NCBI GenBank assembly: GCA_030424705.1 | Contig: JAUHWJ010000027.1 | Coordinates: 1 to 10,466 of the forward strand | DNA: 10,466 nt | Direction: 5' to 3' | DNA from: Alphaproteobacteria bacterium | GTDB taxonomy: Bacteria > Pseudomonadota > Alphaproteobacteria > Rhodobacterales > Rhodobacteraceae | Shown: positions 1 to 7,998 of the stretch, piece by piece | Layout of the letters: the number at the start of each line of letters is the position of its first letter | Numbering within the stretch: position 1 is the first letter of the stretch | The notes under the pieces: model-generated | What the model was told of the DNA's origin: nothing | Databases searched by the model: none | The model's input: the letters and a program-made list of their open reading frames with translations, nothing else | Position numbers and translations under genes: made by a program

Positions 1-3000
1 GCCGGACCGTCGGCATGGCGATGCCCTCGGCGGAGCGGCAGGCCGCGCTCCTGATGCAGATCCGCCGGGAGGCGCAGTTCGACCCGGACGATCTCGCCTT
101 CCTCGAATGCCACGGCACCGGCACGCCGGTCGGCGACCCGATGGAGGCGCACGCGATCGGGGAGGTGTTCGGCCGCGCGCGGGCGAAGCCGCTGCCCATC
201 GGTTCGGCCAAGACGAATTTCGGGCATCTCGAGCCCGCGTCGGGGCTCGTCGGCCTCCTCAAGGCGCAGATGGCGCTGGAGCGCGGCGTCTATCCCGCCT
301 CGCTCCACCTCAAGGAGCCGAACCCGAACATCGCCTTCGACGACCTCAATCTCGAAGTCGCGGCGGAGCCGCTGGAGATCGAGGCGCGGGAGCGGCCCTG
401 GCTCGCCGGCGTCAATTCCTTCGGCTTCGGCGGCGCGAACGCCCATGTCCTGATCCGCCAGCCGGAAGCCGGCGAGGCGCATCCGCCCGCCCCCGCGCCC
501 CGCGCCCGCGCGCTCATCCTCTCCGCGGCGAGCCGGGAGAGCCTGGCGGAAATGGTCACGCGCTGGCGGGAGCAGCTGGGAACGGCGGAGGAGGCCGAGG
601 CCGACCTCCTCGTCAACGCGGCCGCCCACCGCCGCAGCCGCGCGGCGCATCGCCTCGTCGCCCTCGGCGACGGCGCAGCGGAGATCGCCGCAAGCCTCGC
701 CGCACATGAGAGCGGCGCGCAGCCGGCCATCACCGGGCAGCGCGTCGGCCGCGGCGAGAAGACGGCCTTCGTCTTCGGCGGCAACGGCTCGCAATGGGCC
801 GGGATGGGCCTCGACCTCTATGAGGAGAACCCGGCCTTCCGCGCCGCCTTCGACGAGGTCTCCCGCCTCTTCCGGCAGAAGTCCGACATCGACCTCGCGG
901 CGCTCCTCGCTTCGGACGAACTCGGGGAGCTGTTGGTCGAGAGCCGGGTGGCGCAGCCGATCCTCTTCGCCGTCCAGGTCGGCGTCGTGAAGGCGCTGGA
1001 GGCCGAGGGGTTGAGGCCGGACGCCGTCGCCGGCCATTCGGTGGGCGAGGTCGCCGCCGCCTGGGCCGCGGGCGTGCTTACGCTGAAGGACGCCGTGCAT
1101 CTCATCCGCACCCGCTCCACAGCCCTCGAATTCATGCGGGGCATGGGCGGGATGGCCGCCGTCCTCGCCGGGGAGGAGGCGGTGGAGGAGGCGCTCGCCG
1201 AATACGGCGACGCCTCGATCACCGTGGCGGGGGACAATTCGCCCCGCTCCTCCACCATCGCCGGCCCAGTGGAGAGCCTGAAGGGTTTCGCCAAGTTCGC
1301 CCGGAAGAAGCGCATCGCGGCGAAGCTGCTCGACATCGACTATCCCTATCACAGTCCGGCGATCGACCCGATCCGCGCGAAGCTGATCGCGGACCTATCC
1401 GACCTCGCGCCGCGCGAGGGCCGGGCCGTTTATGTCTCCTCGACCAGCGGGCGGGAGGCGCCGGGCGTGGCGCTCGACACGGAATACTGGTGGCGCAACG
1501 CCCGTCAGCCCGTGCGCTTCCGCGAGGCGGTGAGCGCGCTGGCGAAGCTCGGCTGCGGCGTCTTTGTCGAGATCGCGCCGCGCCCCGTTCTGCAATCCTA
1601 CGTCACCGACACGCTGGAGCAGCTTGGCTGGGGCGCCGCCGTCGTCACCACGCTGGAGCAGAACCCGCGAACGCCGCTCACCGCCGCCGCCATCGCCGCG
1701 CGCGCGCTCGCCCACGGCGCGAGCCTCGACGATTCGCGCTTCTTCGGCGCGCCGGCGCCTTATCGCGGCGGGCTGCCGGGCTACGCCTGGCGTACGACCG
1801 AGTTCCGCATTCAGCCGAGCGCGGAGGCGGTGGACTTCTTCGGACTCGGCGGCGTCGCCCCGCTTCTCGGGGCGCGGCTCAGGGCGGGCGAGGGCGTCTG
1901 GCGCTCGGTGATCGATGTAGCGCTCCATCCCTGGCTCGCCGATCACAAGGTGGACGGCGCGATCGTCTTCCCCGCCGCCGGCTTCGCGGAGATGGCGCTC
2001 GCCGCCGGGCGGGAGGTCCACGGCGCCGCCGAGCTTTCGGAATTCGAGATCATCCGCCCCATCGTGCTGGACGACGGCGCCGCGGTCGAGGCGCGGACGA
2101 GCCATGACGCGAGCATCGGGCAGATCCGGATCGAGAGCCGCCGCCGCCTCGCCGGCGGCGAATGGGGCCTGAACGCCTTCGGCACGCTCCGCCGCACACC
2201 ACCGGGCGAGGCCGCCGCCTCGCCGGGAGAGATCCGCGGCGCCATGAAGCTGAGCGGGCGGCAGCTCTACCAGTCGCTAGAAGGCTACGGCCTCGCCTAT
2301 GGGCCCGCCTTCCAGCGCATCCGCTCGCTGAAGGTCAACGGCGTCTCCGCCGAGGCGCAGCTGACCGAGGGCGCGGCGCCGGAGCCGGGCCTCGCGCTCG
2401 ACCCGACCGTGCTCGACGGCGCGATGCACGCCATCTTCCCGCTCATCCGCCGCGCCGCGGGGGACCGGGCGCTGGCCGCCGGCACGGCCTTCCTGCCCGT
2501 GCGCATCGGCCGCATCCGCCTATACGGGCGCGCGGAGCCGGCCGCCTCTGCGCATGTCCGCCTCGTGAAGCTCAGCCCCCGCGGGGCGGAGGCGGCGCTC
2601 GACCTCCTCAGCGCGGAGGGAAGGCTCGTCGCCTCCGTATCCGGGCTCCGGCTGAAAGCCGTGCGCCTGACCCGCGGGGCGCGGGAGACGGGCCGCGTCT
2701 GGCGGCAGGCGATGATCCGCCTGCAGGACGAGGCCGGCGCGGCGCGGCCGGAGGCGTGGGAAGACCCCGCCGCGCGGCTCCGCTCGCTCGACCTCGTGGC
2801 ATCCGAGGCGCCGGAACCCGATGTAGGTTCGCTTCTTGTGGATGCGCTTTCGCGCCGTCTTGCGTGGGATCTGGCGAATCGCTTCGCCGAGGCTGGTACA
2901 CGGCGGGTCGAGATCGCCGCGGCGCTCGACCTCGATCCCTCGGCCCGCTCGCTTCTCGCCCGCGCCATGCTGGCGCTGGAGGAGGACGGGGCCTTCGAGG

Positions 3001-6000
3001 CGGAGGCGCTCGGCGCCGGCCGGCTCGCGGCGGAATGCCCCTATCCCCCGGTCGAGGAGCTGGCGCAGGCGCTGGCCGAGGAGGCGCCAGCGCGGGCCGA
3101 GGAGCTGATGGCGCTCCTCCGGCTCGAGGCGGAATTGCCCGCCCTCCTCTCCGGCGGCCTCCGCGAGAGCGCGCCGCCGCAGGCCGCGGCGGACATCGCG
3201 CCCGCCTCCCGCGCCGTATGGGCGGCGGCGGAGCGCGCCTTCGTGGACATTCTCGCCGAATGGCCGGCCCGACGGCGCCTCGGCGCGCTCATCGTCGGCG
3301 CGGCGCCCGCCGGCGTCGCCGCGCGCCTCGCCGCCGCGCCGGCGCTGGATCGCCTCGTCGTCACCCATCCCGACCCGCGCGTGGTGGAGACCATGCGGCA
3401 GACCCTCCCGGCCTCGCCCCGGCTCGCCATCCTCCCGTTCGAGGCGGCGACAGAAGCGTCGCATGACGCGGTTCTTTCCGCCGACGCGCTGCATCGCCTC
3501 GGGCGCGAGGGGCTCTCCGCGCTCTCGGGCTCGATCGCGCCCGGCGCGCTGCTCCTCGCGGTCGAACGGGCTCCCGACCTCGCCTCGGACCTTCTGCAGG
3601 GCGCGGCGGAGGAATGGTGGGCCGCCTCGCTGACGCCGGAGGCGCCGGTCGGCCGGCGGATGCCGGCGGAGGACTGGCGCGCCATGCTGGAGGAGGCGCG
3701 GCTCGAAGCGGCCGAGGCGCTGCCGCTGCGGGAGGAGCGGACGGAGCTTTTCGCGCTCGTAGCGCGCGGCCGGCGGGGCCTTCCCGCCGCCCATGCCGAG
3801 CCGGGGCGGAAGGGCGTCATCGTGGTCCTGCACGGCCCGGAAGAGGCCTCCGCCGCGGCCGAGATCGAGGCGGCGCTCGCCGCCGTAGGCCGCGAGGTCC
3901 GGCTCGCACCGGGCGGCGTCGCGCCCGAGGGGCTCGAGGCCGGATGGGAGGCCGTGTTCCTCGCCGGCCTCTACACACAGGGCTCCGAAATGGAGCGGGC
4001 GGCAGCGCGCGTCGCCGCAGCGAAGGCCGCGCTGACGGGCCCGCGCCCCACCCGGTTCTGGATCGTGACGCGCGGCGGCCGCCCGGCCGCAGCAGGCGGC
4101 GCGGAGGCGCGGAGCGCGGCCGAGGCGGCGCTGCACGGGCTCGGCCGCGTGCTCGCCAACGAGCCCGGCCAGCCCGAAATCCGCATTCTCGATTTCGACC
4201 CGGCGATCGAGACGGAACAGCTCGTCGGCCATCTCTGCGAGGAACTCGCCGCCCCGGGCGAGGAGCGCGAGATCGTGCGGGACGATGCGGGCCGCGCCGC
4301 GCCCCGGATCGAGGCGGGGCCGGACCTTCCCGCCATCGCCGCGCGCGCCCGGCTCGGCGCGGAGGCGGCGCGGGTGCTCGAGATCGGCCAGCAGGGCGCC
4401 TTCGACAGCCTGCGCTGGGCCACGACGGCGCGCCGCGCGCCGGCGCCGGACGAGGTGGAGATCGAGGTCCGCGCCGCCGGCCTCAACTTCCGCGACGTTA
4501 TGTGGGCGCAGGGCCTCCTGCCCGAGGAGGCTCTGGAGGACGGCTTCGCCGGCGCGACGCTCGGCATGGAGTGCTCCGGCGTGGTCGCCCGCGCCGGTGC
4601 GGCGAGCGGCCGGCAGGTCGGGGAGGCGGTGATCGCCTTCGGCCCCGCCTGTTTCGCGACCCACGCCACCATCCCGGCCCGCGCCGTCGCCCCTCTTCCC
4701 GCGGGCACGGATTTCGACACGGCCGCCGCGGTGGCGACGATCTTCATCACGGCGCAATACGGCCTCGTGGAGCTGGCGCATCTCAGGTCGGACGAAACCG
4801 TGCTGATCCATGGCGGCGCCGGCGGCGTCGGCCTCGCTGCGATGCAGATCGCCCGGCGGATCGGCGCGCGCATCCTCGCCACCGCCGGCTCCCCGGCGAA
4901 GCGGCGGCTGCTGAAGGCGCTCGGCGCCGATGCGGTGTTCGACAGCCGGTCCCTCGCCTTCGCGGACCAGGTGATCGCCGCGACGGGCGGCGAGGGCGTG
5001 GACGTGGTGCTGAACTCGCTCTCGGGCGAGGCGATGGAGCGCTCGCTCGCCTGCCTCCGGCCCTTCGGCCGCTTCGTCGAACTCGGCAAGCGCGACTACT
5101 ACGCCAATTCCCCGCTCGGGCTGCGGCCCTTCCGGCGGAATCTCACCTATTTCGGCGTGGACGCCGACCAGCTCCTCTCCGCCCGGCCCGAACTGGCGGA
5201 TCGGCTGTTCCGCGACCTTGCCGAGGGCTTCTCCTCGGGCGCCTTCGCGCCGCCGCCGGTGCAGGTCTTCGAGGCGGAGGAGGCGGTGGACGCCTTCCGC
5301 CTGATGCAGAAATCCGGCCATGTCGGCAAGATCGTCATCCGCCCGCCGGCGGCCCCGGCTCTCGCGCCCGCCTCGGCGCCGGAGATCGGCGAGGGCGGCT
5401 GGCTCGTCGCCGGGGGAACGGGCGGCTTCGGCTTCGAGACGGCGCAGTGGCTCGCCGCCAAGGGCGTGAAGCGGCTCTGGCTCGTCTCCCGCTCCGGCGC
5501 GCCCGCCAAGGAAAGCCGCGCCGCGCTGGCGCAGATGCGCCGCGCCGGCGCCGAGGTCACCTTCCACGCGGCCGACATCGCTGACGAACGCGCCCTCGCC
5601 GACCTGATGGCCGGGATCGCGGCGGAGGGCGTCCCGCTCAGGGGCGTCGTCCATTCCGCCATGGCGCTCGACGACGCGCTGTTCGAGACGCAGGACGCCG
5701 CGCGGATGGAGGCGGTCATGCGCCCGAAGATCGCCGGCGCGGAACTGCTTGACCGGGCGACCCGCGGCCTCGGCCTCGACCATTTCATCGTCTATTCCTC
5801 TGTAACGACGCTTTTCGGCAATCCCGGCCAGTCGGCCTATGTCGCCGCCAACGCCGCGCTCGAAAGCCTCATGGCCTCCCGCCGCGCGGCGGGCGAGCCG
5901 GGCCTCGCCGTCGGCTGGGGCCCCATCTCCGATGTCGGTATCCTCGCGCGGGACGAGGCGGTGCGCGAGATGCTCTCGAAGCGGATGGGCGGAACGCTGC

Positions 6001-6587
6001 TCACCGCCGCGGAGGCGCTGGAAGGGTTGGAGACGATCCTCGCCGCCGGCGCGCCGGAGCCCGCCGTCACCTGGGCCCCGCTCCGCTGGGGCATGCTCGC
6101 CGCGGACCTGCCGCTGATGAAGACGCCGCTTTTCGAGCGTGTCGAGACGGCGCGGGAGGCGGGCGGCGGAGAGGGCGCGATCGACCTCGCCGCGATGATC
6201 GACGGGCTGGACGACATGGCCGCGCTTAAGGCGATCATCGAGTTCCTTGCGGCGGAGACGGGCCGCATCCTCCGCCAGCCGCCAGGCGAGCTCGATCCGC
6301 GCCGGCCGCTGACGGAGATGGGCTTCGACAGCCTGATGGCGGTCGACCTGAAGATGGCCGTGGAGGAGCGGATCGGCGCCACCCTGCCGCTCATGTCCCT
6401 CTCCGAAGGCGTCGGCCTCGCCGACCTCGCCCGGAAGCTGCTGGACGAGGCGCGCGGCCGCGCCGCCGCCTCGGACGGCGCGGCGGTCAACGCCGTCGTG
6501 GCGCAGCATGTCGCCGGCGCCATCGACGAGGACGACCGGAAGGTGGTCGAGAAGCTGGCGCGCCAGGCGGAGAGCCTGAAGGGATGA
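1..6587 (+). CDS. Highly reducing type I polyketide synthase, 5'-partial (KS-AT-DH-psiMT-ER-KR-ACP)
   Basis: Builds a reduced acyl chain on its own ACP from carboxylated extender units. Reading is in frame from base 3 (RTVG..., a conserved KS segment), so the start and the KS active-site Cys lie upstream. Residues below are counted from the Met at base 15. KS to ~147, with both catalytic His (HGTGT H33, NFGH H71). AT ~250-550: GHSVGE Ser342, Arg367 at Ser+25 (fits a carboxylated extender), His446 in YPYHS. DH ~613-885: HxxxGxxxxP His644, LDGAMH Asp801. Degenerate methyltransferase ~886-1255. KR/ER structural region ~1265-1440. ER ~1452-1777 with NADPH motif HGGAGGVG at 1599. KR ~1793-2020: GGTGGFG, Lys1905, Ser1929, Tyr1942, and LDD (Asp1886/1887), which indicates a B-type KR. 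ACP ~2055-2145 with GFDSL Ser2106. A charged tail of ~45 residues follows. No thioesterase is present. A single ACP plus a full reducing loop suggests iterative use (inference). The downstream oxoamine synthase is the likely releasing enzyme. Confidence 0.96.
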   Translation, partial: RTVGMAMPSAERQAALLMQIRREAQFDPDDLAFLECHGTGTPVGDPMEAHAIGEVFGRARAKPLPIGSAKTNFGHLEPASGLVGLLKAQMALERGVYPASLHLKEPNPNIAFDDLNLEVAAEPLEIEARERPWLAGVNSFGFGGANAHVLIRQPEAGEAHPPAPAPRARALILSAASRESLAEMVTRWREQLGTAEEAEADLLVNAAAHRRSRAAHRLVALGDGAAEIAASLAAHESGAQPAITGQRVGRGEKTAFVFGGNGSQWAGMGLDLYEENPAFRAAFDEVSRLFRQKSDIDLAALLASDELGELLVESRVAQPILFAVQVGVVKALEAEGLRPDAVAGHSVGEVAAAWAAGVLTLKDAVHLIRTRSTALEFMRGMGGMAAVLAGEEAVEEALAEYGDASITVAGDNSPRSSTIAGPVESLKGFAKFARKKRIAAKLLDIDYPYHSPAIDPIRAKLIADLSDLAPREGRAVYVSSTSGREAPGVALDTEYWWRNARQPVRFREAVSALAKLGCGVFVEIAPRPVLQSYVTDTLEQLGWGAAVVTTLEQNPRTPLTAAAIAARALAHGASLDDSRFFGAPAPYRGGLPGYAWRTTEFRIQPSAEAVDFFGLGGVAPLLGARLRAGEGVWRSVIDVALHPWLADHKVDGAIVFPAAGFAEMALAAGREVHGAAELSEFEIIRPIVLDDGAAVEARTSHDASIGQIRIESRRRLAGGEWGLNAFGTLRRTPPGEAAASPGEIRGAMKLSGRQLYQSLEGYGLAYGPAFQRIRSLKVNGVSAEAQLTEGAAPEPGLALDPTVLDGAMHAIFPLIRRAAGDRALAAGTAFLPVRIGRIRLYGRAEPAASAHVRLVKLSPRGAEAALDLLSAEGRLVASVSGLRLKAVRLTRGARETGRVWRQAMIRLQDEAGAARPEAWEDPAARLRSLDLVASEAPEPDVGSLLVDALSRRLAWDLANRFAEAGTRRVEIAAALDLDPSARSLLARAMLALEEDGAFEAEALGAGRLAAECPYPPVEELAQALAEEAPARAEELMALLRLEAELPALLSGGLRESAPPQAAADIAPASRAVWAAAERAFVDILAEWPARRRLGALIVGAAPAGVAARLAAAPALDRLVVTHPDPRVVETMRQTLPASPRLAILPFEAATEASHDAVLSADALHRLGREGLSALSGSIAPGALLLAVERAPDLASDLLQGAAEEWWAASLTPEAPVGRRMPAEDWRAMLEEARLEAAEALPLREERTELFALVARGRRGLPAAHAEPGRKGVIVVLHGPEEASAAAEIEAALAAVGREVRLAPGGVAPEGLEAGWEAVFLAGLYTQGSEMERAAARVAAAKAALTGPRPTRFWIVTRGGRPAAAGGAEARSAAEAALHGLGRVLANEPGQPEIRILDFDPAIETEQLVGHLCEELAAPGEEREIVRDDAGRAAPRIEAGPDLPAIAARARLGAEAARVLEIGQQGAFDSLRWATTARRAPAPDEVEIEVRAAGLNFRDVMWAQGLLPEEALEDGFAGATLGMECSGVVARAGAASGRQVGEAVIAFGPACFATHATIPARAVAPLPAGTDFDTAAAVATIFITAQYGLVELAHLRSDETVLIHGGAGGVGLAAMQIARRIGARILATAGSPAKRRLLKALGADAVFDSRSLAFADQVIAATGGEGVDVVLNSLSGEAMERSLACLRPFGRFVELGKRDYYANSPLGLRPFRRNLTYFGVDADQLLSARPELADRLFRDLAEGFSSGAFAPPPVQVFEAEEAVDAFRLMQKSGHVGKIVIRPPAAPALAPASAPEIGEGGWLVAGGTGGFGFETAQWLAAKGVKRLWLVSRSGAPAKESRAALAQMRRAGAEVTFHAADIADERALADLMAGIAAEGVPLRGVVHSAMALDDALFETQDAARMEAVMRPKIAGAELLDRATRGLGLDHFIVYSSVTTLFGNPGQSAYVAANAALESLMASRRAAGEPGLAVGWGPISDVGILARDEAVREMLSKRMGGTLLTAAEALEGLETILAAGAPEPAVTWAPLRWGMLAADLPLMKTPLFERVETAREAGGGEGAIDLAAMIDGLDDMAALKAIIEFLAAETGRILRQPPGELDPRRPLTEMGFDSLMAVDLKMAVEERIGATLPLMSLSEGVGLADLARKLLDEARGRAAASDGAAVNAVVAQHVAGAIDEDDRKVVEKLARQAESLKG
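2670..3780 (+). other. Degenerate C-methyltransferase-like domain inside the PKS (psi-cMT)
   Basis: This is the segment between DH and ER, about 370 residues. It follows the order of a PKS C-methyltransferase: an N-terminal helical part (LARAMLALEEDG, then ELMALLRLEAELPALLSGG), a class I Rossmann-like core, and a WW-containing segment (EEWWAAS) before the last strands (ELFALVARG). Key S-adenosylmethionine signatures are lost. The expected acidic residue and GxGxG loop after strand 1 read GALIVGAAPAG (residues 1090-1100), and the strand-2 region reads VVTHPDP. The HDAVLSADALHRL and APGALLLAVER segments still resemble strands 4 and 5. Inference: a structural, catalytically dead remnant, as in animal fatty acid synthase, so no alpha-methylation by this domain. 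Confidence 0.7.
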
Positions 6588-6591
6588 GGGG
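6586..6591 (+). promoter_or_regulatory. Ribosome binding site for the oxoamine synthase, overlapping the PKS stop
   Basis: GAGGGG begins inside the PKS stop codon and sits six bases before the ATG at 6598. This supports that start and suggests the two genes are translated from one message, with probable translational coupling. Confidence 0.65.
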
Positions 6592-6597
6592 CGGCGC

Positions 6598-7950
6598 ATG
6601 ACGGCGATCGACAAGGACCGGCACGCGCTGGTCGACCGGCTGCGCAAGGTGCGCGAGGCGCGGGCGCGCGGCGGCCGCCCCGCTCCGGCGCCTGCGCGCG
6701 TCGCCGGCGCCGCGCCGAAAGCCTTCGATTTCTCCACCCTGCCGATCTTCGAGCAGATGCGCTTTCAGGAGGCGGTGGGCCGCAGTCTCGGCATCGGCAC
6801 GCCGTTCTTCCGCCAGATCGACTCGCGGGACGGCGCGCGCTGCGTCATCGACGGCGAGGAGCGGATCAACTTCGCCTCCTACGACTATCTCGGCCTCGGC
6901 TCCCATCCGGATGTGCGCCGCGCCGCCGTGGCGGCGGCGGAGGAATGGGGCGTCTCCGCGAACGCCTCGCGCCTTGTCGGGGGCGAGCGGCCCTATCACG
7001 GCGCGCTGGAGCGGGCGGTCGCCTCGGCCTATGGCGTCGACGCGGCTGTCGCGATGGTCTCCGGCCATGCGACGAACGTGACGACGATCGGCGCGCTGAT
7101 CGGGCCGAAGGACCTGATCCTGATGGATCAGCTCATCCACAATTCGATTTCGGAAGGCGCGCGGCTCTCCGGCGCGGCGCGGCTCACCTTCCCCCACAAC
7201 GACTTCGACTGGGTGGACGAGACCCTCGCCCGCGTGCGGGACCGGTACGAGCGCGTGCTCATCGTCGTCGAGGGCCTCTACTCGATGGACGGCGACTTCC
7301 CCGACCTTCCCCGCTTCGTGGAGATCAAGGCGCGGCACGGCGCCTGGCTGATGGTGGACGAGGCGCACGCCTTCGGCGTCCTCGGCGCGACGGGGCGGGG
7401 GCTCGCGGAGCTTCAGGGCGTCGATCCGCGCAGCGTCGAGATCTGGATGGGCACGCTGTCGAAAACGCTGGCCGCCTGCGGCGGCTATGTCTGCGGCTCG
7501 GAGGCGCTGATCGCCTATCTGAAGCACAAGGCGCCGGGCTTCGTCTTTTCCGTCGGACTCGCCGCGCCCGTCGCGGCGGCGGCGGAGGCGGCGGTGCGGG
7601 CGATGCTGGCGGAGCCGGAGCGCGTGGCGCGGCTCCGCGCCAACGGCCTCCGCTTCCGCGAGCGGGCGGCGGCGGCGGGCCTCGATGTCGGACTTTCGGA
7701 GGGCTACGCCGTCACGCCGGTGATCATCGGGGACAGCCCGCGCGCCGTCGTCGCCGCGGACCGGCTCTTCAAGCGGGGGATCAACGCGCTCCCGATCATC
7801 TTCCCCGCCGTGCCGGAACAGCAGGCGCGCATCCGCTTCTTCCTCACCTCCGACCATGAGGAGGCGGAGATCGACCGCGCGGTGGACGAGACGGCGGAGG
7901 TCGTGAAGTCGCTCGAAGGCGTCGATCTCTTCGCGAGCCTCAGGGACTAG
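6598..7950 (+). CDS. PLP-dependent alpha-oxoamine synthase (AONS/SPT/Fum8-like), PKS-associated
   Basis: Fold-type I PLP enzyme of 450 residues. The family condenses an amino acid with an acyl thioester, losing CO2, to give an alpha-aminoketone. Visible family motifs are NFASYDYLGL, the SRLVGG...H segment, SGHATN, His181 in MDQLIHNS (the PLP-stacking position), EGLYSMDGD, Asp254 and His257 in DEAHAFG (cofactor N1 and O3'), Lys289 in GTLSKT (Schiff-base lysine), and Arg413 in the PAVP...RIR segment (carboxylate-binding position in SPT). An N-terminal extension of ~75 residues precedes the core. Its first part is basic and Ala/Pro-rich and could contact the PKS. The gene starts 10 bases after the PKS stop, so the natural acyl donor is inferred to be the PKS-bound chain rather than a CoA ester. 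The amino acid used (Ser, Ala, Gly or other) cannot be read from the sequence. A primary-metabolism role (biotin, threonine catabolism, heme) is less likely given the coupling. Confidence 0.92.
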   Translation: MTAIDKDRHALVDRLRKVREARARGGRPAPAPARVAGAAPKAFDFSTLPIFEQMRFQEAVGRSLGIGTPFFRQIDSRDGARCVIDGEERINFASYDYLGLGSHPDVRRAAVAAAEEWGVSANASRLVGGERPYHGALERAVASAYGVDAAVAMVSGHATNVTTIGALIGPKDLILMDQLIHNSISEGARLSGAARLTFPHNDFDWVDETLARVRDRYERVLIVVEGLYSMDGDFPDLPRFVEIKARHGAWLMVDEAHAFGVLGATGRGLAELQGVDPRSVEIWMGTLSKTLAACGGYVCGSEALIAYLKHKAPGFVFSVGLAAPVAAAAEAAVRAMLAEPERVARLRANGLRFRERAAAAGLDVGLSEGYAVTPVIIGDSPRAVVAADRLFKRGINALPIIFPAVPEQQARIRFFLTSDHEEAEIDRAVDETAEVVKSLEGVDLFASLRD

Positions 7951-7959
7951 GGCGAGACG

Positions 7960-7994
7960 GGGCGGGGCGAATGTGGAGGGCCCCCGCCCCGCCC
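7960..7994. terminator. GC-rich hairpin between convergent genes, possible bidirectional terminator
   Basis: A perfect 10-bp inverted repeat (GGGCGGGGCG at 7960-7969, CGCCCCGCCC at 7985-7994) encloses a 15-base loop. It begins 10 bases after the oxoamine synthase stop and ends 5 bases before the stop of the opposing gene. The position fits a shared terminator, but there is no T-tract on either strand, so intrinsic termination is uncertain. Confidence 0.45.
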
Positions 7995-7998
7995 GCCC

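Noticed and set aside
15..17. ATG at 15 as the start of the PKS
   Set aside because: The codons before it (Arg-Thr-Val-Gly) continue a conserved ketosynthase segment, and a KS beginning here would lack its active-site Cys. The gene enters from outside the window.
3614..5584. Overlapping + strand frame of about 656 codons inside the PKS
   Set aside because: It is Arg/Gly-rich low-complexity sequence in a shifted frame, while the PKS frame over the same bases encodes intact ER and KR motifs.
6450..6587. Possible C-terminal thioesterase or reductase domain on the PKS
   Set aside because: Only about 45 residues follow the ACP, with no GxSxG or NAD(P)-binding motif; too short for either domain.
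2520..6737. Very long open frame (about 1405 codons) on the - strand opposite the PKS
   Set aside because: The translation is Arg/Gly/Ala/Glu-rich with no recognisable domains. It lies fully opposite well-supported PKS domains and is expected from very high GC with strong third-position bias.
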